Positions 9,131 through 18,647 of a stretch of DNA of 20,764 nt are shown here, piece by piece (the stretch's first letter is position 1; every line of letters begins with the position of its first letter). The stretch comes from Monoraphidium neglectum (Eukaryota > Chlorophyta > Chlorophyceae > Sphaeropleales > Selenastraceae): the NCBI RefSeq assembly GCF_000611645.1, contig NW_014012914.1, forward strand, positions 1,205 through 21,968, in the 5' to 3' direction. The notes beneath the pieces were generated by a model. The model was given only the letters and a program-made list of their open reading frames with translations. It ran no database searches and was not told where the DNA came from. Made by a program: the position numbers and the translations under genes.

Positions 9131-12100
9131 ATGAAGGTGCATCCTGTGTGGAACGTGATCGCGACCTTGCTGCTGGTAGTTGCCTGCCGCGCACAGCCAG
9201 GCGCCAGTGGCGGCGGCGCTTGGGGCACTGCACGGGCGACGTATTACGGTGCCCCGGAGCGCATCGCTAGGGCCTACGACCCCACCAGGCACGTATAGAG
9301 CCACGATACACACCTCATGACTGCGAGAGCTTGACAGGCGGTGGCATGATGTGCTTTCTGATGTGAAGTCGAGTGTTCGTTGCTGAAACAACTGGCCCCG
9401 GGCAACTTCCAACCCAAAATGCGAGCCGCCGCCACCGCCTCGACTCCCCTCCTCACCGCCCCATTCACGCAGAGGGGAGGGCAGCTTCGGCATCCTGGCA
9501 TACGGCTCCTGCGGCTTCACAGACAGCGACAGCTCCCTGCCGTTCCCCCGGGATGCATACGCCGCCAGCGCAGATGCGAACGAGGATTTCCCAGGCGCGC
9601 GCACACCCGACCCCAACCGTACACGGCTCCCACACGCGCGCTTTTGCTCGCGACCCTTTGCACCCTGCGCAATCCTCGTTACTTTTTGTGGCTCAGCAGC
9701 CGCTCCCTCGGGCTGTCCCACCTAAGCTGCCCTCTCGTTGTGTGTGCTGGAGGCCAGGCGTGCGCAGCAAGGGCACATTTGATTGAGGCGCGAACACGGT
9801 GACGCACCCCCACTGCGTGCCGCGCCTCGTGCATGGCAGGCAGCTGCGGACGATGCTACGAGGTCCGCTGCAAGCCCGGGCTTGTTCTCAGTGAGTGCGT
9901 CTTTTGGAAGCTGCAGGAAGCTGGGTGTGTGCTCCCACACGGCTGTGCTCGCCCCTGCGCGCCATGCACCCTGACCACAGCAGCGAGCTACCGTTCCCCT
10001 GATGAGGCGCGTGCACGGCACGCCCAGGGCCGGGCGTGCCGCGCACGTGTCTTATCATCAGAGGCCTCTAGTGTCCCGCCCAGGGCAGGCCGGGCGCATG
10101 CATCTGTTTTTGTGCATTGACCTCATCTCTGGCCCCGCTGTTCACTTCGCATTTCTTCGTTGCTGGTCCCTCGCTCACTCCCACCCACAGGTCGCCCCAG
10201 CAACAAGCACAAGCTGTCCCTTAAATGCAGGCAGCCAAACCCACAAACGTCCGTCCGTCTCCCAAAACACCTCCGTGCACGTGCACGCCCATACCTGTGC
10301 AGACAACCAGCTGCAGCCGATCAAGCTGTCGGGCACGCCGCTGGCGTTCGAGGGCGACCGCTTCAGGCCCTACCTGGCCGCCATCAACCCAAACGTCACC
10401 GACTCCCAGGGCAGGCGAGTGTGCGCAGGGAGGCACACACGCGCTGCCCCACACCAGTGGCAGGCCCAGAGGACGCTCACCTGGGGGCTTGCTGACTGCG
10501 CACGCTTGAGGCCAGAAGTTGTTGTGTGCGCAAACGAGGCACTAGACGCAGCTTGCCCCACCTGAGAGGTCGTCATCGCTCCCCTGGGGCCCACCTGCTG
10601 CCCTTGCAGGCCCTACCCCGGCAACCCCGCGGAGGCGCGCGGCGAGATGGAGGTGACCTGCACCGACCCCTCCAGGACGCTGCTCATCAGGATCGCAGAC
10701 AGCTGCCCCTGCACCCAGGTGTGGCGCGGCGGCCGCCTGCAATGTGCTGCGTCTGGTCGAGCAATGCGTCTGTTCCAGCCGCGCGTCTGAGGCCACGCAC
10801 GCGGCTTGGCTTGACAGCAGCAAGCCCATGGAAGGGCGGCAGCAAGGGCGAGCGAGGACGTGGAAAGCCACGGGCCCTTGCAGAGTCGGTTTTAATCTTA
10901 TGCGTGCAACTTACTGGGGTCCGCAGGTGAGCGCCTTGCAAGAAGTCACGCGCTACGTACCACCTGTCACGCGTGAACCCTGGCCCTCTCCTTGTTTGAC
11001 GTGCTAACATTCGCACAGGTGCTGCCAGAGGGCGCCCCGGGGGTGGCTCGCGGGGGGGAGACGCGCACTCAGGCGTGGTGCTGCGGAGGTGAGCGGGGGG
11101 AGGGCCCGCGCGACGAGCCCCGAGGCTGGTGACAGCAGCCCTGGACTATCCTGCCTTAGCAACTTGTGCGGGTGTTGGTCCAGCCCACGCACGCAGATGC
11201 TAAGCTCCAAAAACACCGCCCACCGTTGCTGGCGGCCAGGGTTGTGCCGATTTTGCTTCCAAATCCCATTGGCGTCAATGATGTGCAATCCTCGTGGATG
11301 CACGCCGTCGACTCACCGCCTCCCCAACCGAGCACCTCTCGAGCCGGCCGAAATCAACAAACACATCCACTAAATCGCAGCGCCAACCACAATGTTCTTA
11401 CATTATCTGACATCATCTTACATAATCACACACCATCTCCGACTCACACCAGGCATCCAGCACTTTGACCTGTCCTACGACGGCTTCGAGCAGCTGGCCC
11501 ACCCCGTCTACGGCATAACCATGCTCGAGTACCGCCCCGTGGACTGCAACACCAAGGCGCGGACTGGGCCCGGACTGCCGGCCGCCGTGGCGCGGCCAGT
11601 ACGCTGAGGCGACCGCTGCGAGCAGCAAGGCGCTGGCGCCGAACGCCCGCAGCCTTTGAGTCAGTGCCCGCCGCACAGTTCAACATAGCTGTCCGTTTTC
11701 GCCTGCAGCAATGGGTGGGGTGAGATCAGCTGCCATGGTTTAGTGGTGGTGCCAGCCACTAGAGCTCGTCCGGCTGCTGCCGGCCCCGACTGTTCGCTGT
11801 GCTGCTGCGGCCACCCACGCAGGCGTCGCTGCCCTTCACCCCGGGCTACATCAGCAAGGACGTCATCTACTCTGGCGGTGCTAGGACCGGCTGGTCCTGG
11901 CAGAGCTACCGCGGAAGGTGAAGGGGCGCATGAGTTGCGCATGACGGCCATGTCCGCCTGATTAAATCGAAGCAGTGCATACCGAAAGGCTTCGGTGGAA
12001 AAACACCATACAGCATGCCGCAGCTAGCGCTTGTCGCTCCACCATCAACAGCTGCAGGCAGGCGCGCAGCCACTCTTGGTGGCCGCCCCTCCCTCTGCAC

Positions 12101-13461
12101 TCCATTCATGCGCCCAACAAAACGAGCTGGCCAGCGCAGACCGCATGCAGCCCCACGCCACCTGGCGCTGTGTTTCCGCCGCTTGCGCTCATGTCCCGCC
12201 CCTGTCCAGCCACCACACATCATATGCCTCGCGCACGGCTAGCTCTCATGCAAAGCGGCCAATGAAATGCGTCCACCTGGATGCTTGCGCACACCCACCT
12301 GCGACCTGCCCGCGCGTGCAGCGACTTCACCTACTCGGCAAACCAGATCTCCCCGGCCGGCAACCCCTCAACCTGCGCCACCATCACGCCGGCCGGCGGG
12401 CTGTTCTTCCACTGCCGCCGTTGCGACAAGGTTTCCTTAGCGCGCACAGGGGAGGGCGGAGACCGAGTTTCAAGTGGCCCTGTCTGTCTGTTTAGCTGGT
12501 TTCGCCTTGCATCCATTTCCACTGTGGCACTGAGGGCAATCTGATGAATGGCAGAAGCTGTCGTGCACCGGCGGCCCTTGCAGGGGTTCCCTAAACCCTT
12601 CACCCTAGCTCACGAGCATCTGGCACAATGGAGTCTTAAGCTGCTCCATTTCTTTGCAGCTGAATTGCTGTCGGCCTGCATGCCTGTGTGCAGGCGGGCT
12701 ACCGCCCCTTCGAGGGCACCAAGGCCGTGTCGTTCTGGATCAAGCCGCGCGGCGAGGTCGCCAATGCGGCCAACGCGACTGGCGGCGCGACACAGGTGGT
12801 GTGGGTGACGAGAAGTCATGGCTGGACACAGTGCCAGACGCAGCGCTGCGTGCTATTGCGGATGTTGGGTTCAAGAATGCCTTACCCATTTCACAGGCTG
12901 TCTCGCCTATCATGCATGGGGCCCTTATCGTCTGCGCGCATGCACACGCACACACACGCACACACACGTACGCACACACACACACACTATACTCCCACAA
13001 TAGCAGTGACCCCCATGCCCCTCAATGCCACGGCCCCGTGCAATATTATTGCGCCCCCCCAGCTGCCCCTCAAGATCTTCATTCGCGGGGAGAGCGACAA
13101 CTACTGCGGCACAGAGCCGCGCCTGGCCGACCTCAAGCCCGCCGCCACCGCGGCCGGCGGCTGGCTGCGATTCGTGATCCCCATAGAGGGCTTTAACTGC
13201 TACTCCCTGGGCGACATGACCCACATCGAGTGGCAGGTGGGCAGCCACCGCCCCATGACCCAGAAGGGGTAGGGTAGCTGATCCACACACAGGTGGTTTC
13301 TGCAGGTTCGGCATGGCGCGATGCACCAGAATTGGCCTCAACAGACCGCCCTGGCGACTGCCGTCCCCTCACCTTCCCGTCAGAATATCCACCCCGAGAG
13401 CTACCGGGGGGCTGACAAGGATGCGTCCTTCTGCCTGGCCGAGGTCCAGCTCGTCAAGTAG
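9131..13461 (+). CDS. Secreted expansin-like protein (double-psi beta-barrel plus long C-terminal module), 12 exons
   Basis: Exons: 9131-9288, 9473-9594, 9840-9890, 10303-10414, 10610-10718, 11019-11088, 11453-11556, 11823-11917, 12322-12430, 12694-12795, 13063-13236 and 13384-13461 (TAG). They total 1284 nt (427 residues) with all phases consistent. Residues 1-21 are a signal peptide (VWNVIATLLLVVACRA). The expansin/EG45-type barrel spans about 33-238: ATYYGAPE, GILAYGSCGF, FPGSCGRCYEVRC, ADSCPCTQ, WCCGG, HFDLSYDGFEQLAHPVYG and YRPVDC, including the HFD motif with its conserved Asp. Residues about 243-427 contain CATITPAGGL, KAVSFWIKPRG, LKIFIRG, WLRFVIPIEGF, HIEWQ and a final FCLAEVQLV, a pattern like galactose-binding-fold carbohydrate modules; it is longer than the usual expansin second domain. 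Family knowledge implies non-lytic loosening or binding of wall glycans outside the cell. Introns 1, 2, 4 and 7 read best with GC donors, so exact borders there are uncertain by 1-14 residues. Confidence 0.9.
9999..10061 (+). repeat. Strong imperfect hairpin in expansin intron 3
   Basis: A perfect 10-bp stem (CGGCACGCCC 10016-10025 with GGGCGTGCCG 10032-10041, 6-nt loop) continues after one mismatch for five pairs (10010-10014 with 10043-10047). After an internal loop it is closed by CTGATGA/TCATCAG (9999-10005 with 10055-10061). Intron 3 (9891-10302) is otherwise unremarkable. Confidence 0.75.
12941..12989 (+). repeat. CA dinucleotide repeat in expansin intron 10
   Basis: An imperfect CA run (CACACGCACACACACGCAC... 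with one CGTACG break) lies in the intron between 12795 and 13063. Simple microsatellite. Confidence 0.9.
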
Positions 13462-13487
13462 CAGCCGGGCTGGACGCCTGGGTGGCA

Positions 13488-13521
13488 ACGGCGGTCAAAC
13501 GCGGCGAGACGGCGGTCAAAC
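13488..13521 (+). repeat. Two 13-bp direct repeats after the expansin stop
   Basis: ACGGCGGTCAAAC occurs at 13488-13500 and again at 13509-13521, 21 bp apart, just 3' of the expansin stop codon. No further copies were seen nearby. Confidence 0.85.
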
Positions 13522-14010
13522 CTATGGAGACTGCTGCAGAACGGGTGGGCGGGTTTGGTGCTTACAGCAAGGCGGGCCTGTCTGGGAGCTGGAGGGAGCA
13601 GGTACCGATTCGGGGCCAACACGAGCAGTGCTGGGACGGGCAGCGGGGGGCGCGTGTTCACAAGCCTCCCTGTGGCTGCGGGTTGGAAATTGACTAGTTT
13701 TAATGATGTTCCAGTTTTGAAAAACTCAGCCAATAATTGGTTCGTGCATGCAGTCGGGTGTTGCCGCCGTTTGCCTGGCGTGCGGAGCGATCGTCATGCG
13801 AGCCCGGGCGTGGTGGTGCGCCAACAATATTGCAGTTGACGGTGCATTATGCCATTTGCAGGGTCGTGTATCAAAGCGATGTGCATTCCAATCCCAGACC
13901 CTTGAGGTTTGTGGTTCAACCATCCAGCTTGTTGGTCATGTGGGGGCGGTGCAGCCCCACCCCTACCCCAGGCGCGCCCGCCCACTGCGGGGATTTGGGG
14001 CCTGGGGCAA

Positions 14011-14053
14011 TTGTGCCAGCAGCAAAAAACCCAGCTAGCACTTGCTGGCACAA
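14011..14053. repeat. 11-bp perfect inverted repeat
   Basis: TTGTGCCAGCA at 14011-14021 is the exact reverse complement of TGCTGGCACAA at 14043-14053, with a 21-nt loop that includes six A. It lies in the gene-free region downstream of the expansin gene, about 550 bp after the stop. Confidence 0.8.
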
Positions 14054-14747
14054 CGCTGCGCAGAGGGATGCGCTGCATCGAAGCTTTCAGCCTGCTGATC
14101 ATCAGCCCCAGAAAGGAAAGGACATGTCACACCCGTTTTTTGGGGCCGGCTCAAGAGGGCAGTGGGGCAAATCCTCTCCACACAAGTAAGAACAGCACGG
14201 AGCCGCTGGCCATTGAAGCCGCGGTGTTTGGAAAGTTGGTTTGGCCATCCTGCCAACTGGTGTCACTGCCTCCATGCGCGCGCGCAGAGGCTCGGCCAGA
14301 AGTGAGACTGAGGGGGGGCGGGAGCGTCAAAACTCTCAAGGAGAGTGAGCACAAGACCGCAGCGGCAGTCCCCGGAGCATCAAACCAACTTCCAGGGCCC
14401 TCCGGGAAAGGAGGGAGAGATTCCCGGTACGCTTCAGTTGTGAAGCAAGGCCCAAGGGAGGGGGGGCGAAGGCCGTCCTCAGGGGGGGTAGTGTCACAAG
14501 AGCATGCATGCGGCGCGTTGGAGATGAGAGCAGAGCTGCCATGTCATCACCATTGGTGCCCAGACTGCAGACTGCCGAGCATGTCAAGGCTTCATCATGC
14601 AGATCTGTGCACCGAAAGGTCGAGGATACCCCTGTATGACGCCCTACTTGGCGATGATTTTTGGTCAACCCTCCGATCTGACCTGGCCGTGTGATCGACC
14701 TACCATGCACATCGATGATGCGATGCTCTGACAACCTCGAGTAACTT

Positions 14748-14752
14748 TGTAA
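14748..14752 (+). other. Candidate TGTAA poly(A) signal downstream of the expansin gene
   Basis: It is the first TGTAA I find on the plus strand after the expansin stop at 13461. The implied 3' UTR of about 1.3 kb is long but not unknown in green algae; a non-canonical nearer signal is also possible. Confidence 0.3.
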
Positions 14753-15842
14753 ATTTACCGCTTGGCGATGCACTCCACGTCCGGACGATCTGGGCACACA
14801 TCAACGAAGGTCAAACCAACGGTGCACGCCCTGATCTCACGCGTTGCCACGTGCTGAGACGCAAGGACAGCAATTTTCGTTCAAAGATGTCCTAAATGGA
14901 CGCGCAGGCTGCGCAGACCTGTGCGCAGGCCTGACAACGACTGTCCAGCTGGAGCTTGGCACCACTGCGAACATCGCAGCCGACCCCATCCCCCTGCCAC
15001 TCCTGAAGCATTACAGCACGCACCAGCCCAGACCTTCAAAGCCCAGGTGTTTGGGCTGCAGCTTGTGTACAAGTACCATTTGGGGTGACCACGGTGGAGG
15101 AAGAGGCTGGCACTCGCACTGCACATGGGCCGTGCACGTCTGCCTGAGCATCATACATCCACCCAACCTGCCACGCTGCCCGCGCCGCCGCCGGGCCCGG
15201 TGACCTGTGCGGCAGTTGCAGTGAAAGCCCCTCGCTCCCCCATGATGCGGCCGCCTCGCACACGCAGCCCAGGTCGCCGGAGCACTCTCAGACCGTGCCC
15301 GACACAATCGAAGGCCCCACACAACCTATTCGTGATCCCCACAGCCCCTACGCACCCCGCCGCCGGCGCTAGCTCTCGCCACCCCTCCCCGTTCGAAAGG
15401 GCCCCTGGTGTTGCTCAGGTGCAGGTCAACACGAACAGCGCAGCACGCCGAGCACGGGGGGCGGGTGGATCGCCTGTTGCACCTGGACGAGCGTTCAGGC
15501 ATCTCAATACATGAACACGTATGCATATCATATAATCCGATGTCATGCTGAAGTTGCCGTGCTCACAGATGCCTTCTTGTACAGTACAGATCACGCAGCA
15601 AACACTCGTAAGTCGCCGTGCTTCCGCCTTATTCAAAATTGAAGGCGGTGCATACATCAGTGTCAACGCGTCTCGAACGCATATACTTCGGATCCTGCCC
15701 TCAAGTTTGTCCGCATAGGGCGCGGTTCGCAACAGCAGCTGCGCTCCGACCTGCGCTCCGCACTGGCGCGGCGCGGCCCGGCCAGGAGGGCGCGGCCCGT
15801 GCCAGCGGCAGGACCGGGCGTCCCGCTGCTGCAGCGGCAGAC

Positions 15843-16198
15843 ATGGAGAGCCTCATAGAGATCGCGCGGCGGCCATTCCTGGAGATGGCCCCTGACCTGG
15901 CGGGCGCCCTGGTCTACCTGGACGCTGGGGCAGCTGAGGTGGCGCAGCTCTCGCTGGGGCCCGCCTTCCTGTTTGGTGCGCAGAGCGCAGCGCGTGTGTC
16001 GTGTACAGCTGCGTTGGTTTGGGGCAGCTGTAGGATTTTGGAAAGTAATTGGGCCGCAGGTCTGCTCAGCTGGTGCTGCGGGATTGGCGTTGTTGATTGT
16101 GCATAGGTCCGCCTGGTCACAGGGTGGGAGCGGCAGCAGCAGCAGCAGCAGGAGCAGCAGCAGCAGCAGCAGCAGCAGGAGGAGGAGCAGCAAGGGGG

Positions 16199-16242
<44 letters not shown>

Positions 16243-18607
16243 TCAGAGAGCGTGAGCAGAAGCAAGAGCCGCAAGGGGAGCGGCGAGGGGAGCGCATTGG
16301 CAACGCAAAAGGCTGCAGCAACAGCATCGGCATCGAACGCAGTCGCGCCTCCCCCCACTCACCGGCGCCCGTCGCGGGGCGCCGTCGGCACACCGCTTGC
16401 GTGCAACGCATCCGACGCCCCCCTCGAGCTCCCGCGCGCCGCGGCCGACGCCGCCGCTCGGAACCATCGGCGCAGGCCTGGGCGCCGCCAACGTGTGTGA
16501 GCTCGAGAACCCCCATCCTGATGACGTGCTCTTCGGGCAGCTGCTCGCGGCAACGGCCGCCCCCAGCGCGGCGCCGCCGCGGCTGCACGTGGTGTTCGTG
16601 CTGACGCGGCTGCTGACGGACTCGCACCCGCTAGTAATGCGGGCCCTCATGGTGTGTTGTACGGGCAGCGGGACCACACAGCGCAAGGCGCGGGCCTCCA
16701 CAGAGCAGAGAGCCCTCGCCTCCCGCCTGGCCCCCGCTGAGAGCGAGCGTTACCGCCGATAGAAAGACAATAGATAGATATGGCGGCACCAACACTCCTG
16801 ATTGACAAACTTCCCGCCGATTTGCAGGCCCTCCTCTGCAGCGGGCCTCCGCGCGCGTGTGCGCAATGCGTACGTGCGTCTTACAGCCCCCTGCCCCCCA
16901 GCCCCAAAAAACCCTCATACATCTCCTCTTGTCGACTCAGGTGCACCCCGCGGCGGCGCGGGTGACGCTCTGCTGCTCTCTGTCCGAGCTGGCGCACGCG
17001 CAGCAGGCGGGCACGGAGCTGGGGGTGGAGGCGTTCACCGAGTATGCGGACGCCCTGCGTCAGGACCTCGCCCAGGTGGGCCTGGGATGACGCGTCATAT
17101 GGGGGGGCCCCTAGGGGTGGTCGTGGTGACGTCATCGAGGAGAGATGTGATGTCACCACGGCGAGGGCGGGGCGACGCGCGTGTGCTGCGCCTCTGCTGC
17201 GGTGCTGCCGTCAGCCCTTTGAGTGGCCCTAGCACCAACTGTTTTTAAGGGGGTGACGGGCAACGATCCGTTTAATGGGGCCGCCCATCAGAACATAACA
17301 CCAACGACGAGAATCCGACAGCCCCGCAATCCCGGCCCTGTCAATGCAGGCGCGCGCGGCCGCGGGCCTGCCTGTGCCGCGGGAGGACTCCCTCCGGCTC
17401 GCCGTGCGCCACCTGCCGCTGCACCTGGCGGCCCTCGACGGCACAACATTCGTGCTGCCCGCCGCCGGCGCGCCCGCGGTGATGGCCCTGTGAGCGCCCG
17501 TCCCCTTGCCCCTGCCCTACTGCGGCCGGTTTTGTTGTGGTTTCGTCCTTCGTCGCTTCCCTGGGGTCCCGCTGCTTCGATAACATCACTGCTCCTGACG
17601 CCTGCCGTCAAACGCAGCGTCCGAGCGCGCCGTGCACGTTCGGCCGCGTGTCTTGCAATTGGTGCCTGCGTGAAGACACACCACCCTGGGCCCCTCAAGA
17701 AACGGCGCTTCGGCGGGGCGCGAGCCCCCCTCCCTCCAACCTTGCCGCCCTCCGAAACTGTGCCCATTCTGCGGCGCCGCGCCCCTCTCTCCGCAGCTCC
17801 GGCGGCCGCGCCGCGGGGTTCGGGCCCGCGGACCGCGCCAGCGATGACGCGGACGAGGGCGCGATGGGCGTGTCGGGCGGCCTCAGCCTCCTGGCGCATG
17901 CGCTGGTTGATGTGGCGCGGCAGATGGGGGTCCGGGCGGAGCCGTTTGCCCTTGGGCCGGTCAGCGCGGCGCTCGGTAGGCGGGCTGTGGGCGGCGATGT
18001 AGAGGGCGGGGCTGTGCCCGAGGGGGCCGCGGAAGGGGACAGGAGCGGGCGCTCTTGGCGTGGTCACGCTTGCTTAGTTTTCACCATGGGTGTCGCGAAT
18101 CGTCTTCAGTATGCCGCACAAATGATCAAACGGGGACACTGTCGCCGGCTGACCCGTGGACCTTCTACCGTCCGCGCCTGATTCGGCCGCAGCCCAAGAG
18201 ATCGGCACCCTGCCGCAGCTCACCCAGGGCGCTGGGGGCGCCCTCTTCGGCAGCGCGGCCGCCGCTGCGCCAGATGGCCCTCACGCATCGCCGCGCTTCG
18301 CGGCCGGCGGGGGTGGCGGCGGCGGCGGCTTTGGGGGGCAGCCGAGTTCAATGGCTCTGATCCTCATAGATCGCAGCCTCGATCTGGCCACCCCTTGCTG
18401 CCACGCCGACCACTTTTTGGACGCCGCCACAGAGCTGCTGCAGCGGCGGCCGCCGGCGCCGCCGCCGCCGCACGCAGCGGCGGGGCGATGGGCGGCCTAC
18501 AGGTGTGTGTGGGTATGGTGTGTGTGTATTTGTGTTTGTGTGTGTTCCAGTGTGCATGTCTATATGTATGTGAGGCACAGACGCTGACAGAAAGAAGAAG
18601 GAGTCGC

Positions 18608-18647
<40 letters not shown>

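Larger units (their letters stand above)
13462..15842. other. 2.4-kb stretch without a supported gene
   Basis: This is the 3' flank of the expansin gene and the 5' flank of the Sec1-like gene. No open frame on either strand shows a family pattern, and no tRNA or rRNA is visible. It contains a 13-bp direct repeat (13488-13521), an 11-bp perfect inverted repeat (14011-14053), a TGTAA at 14748-14752 that could end a long expansin mRNA, and an AT-rich patch with CATATAATC at about 15527. A lower-GC patch at about 13690-13740 marks a change in composition after the expansin stop. Confidence 0.5.

Noticed and set aside
9999..10061. CTGATGA followed by a stem, as in the hammerhead ribozyme core
   Set aside because: The required GAAA after stem II and a matching cleavage-site helix are absent; CTGATGA instead pairs with TCATCAG.
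13748..13864. Short frame MQSGVAAVCLACGAIVMRAR as a possible small gene or extra exon
   Set aside because: The expansin frame already ends with a conserved-looking C-terminal strand and stop at 13461, and nothing downstream continues this frame convincingly.
14336..14797. Minus-strand open frame of 153 codons after the expansin gene
   Set aside because: No family pattern and no splice partners; chance frame in GC-rich DNA.
15388..15400. GTTCGAAA-like string as a tRNA T-loop
   Set aside because: No acceptor or anticodon stems can be fitted around it.
15618..15842. Upstream extension of the Sec1-like frame
   Set aside because: The frame opens at GTG and the extra residues have no family similarity; the ATG at 15843 starts the conserved-looking sequence.
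16828..16869. Possible 42-nt extra exon (ALLCSGPPRACAQC) between exons 2 and 3 of the Sec1-like gene
   Set aside because: It is in phase and has a good acceptor, but it would leave a 71-bp intron, far shorter than all others here, and direct joining gives the smoother RALM-VHPAA. Kept only as an alternative; a donor at 16634 (GTAATG) is another.
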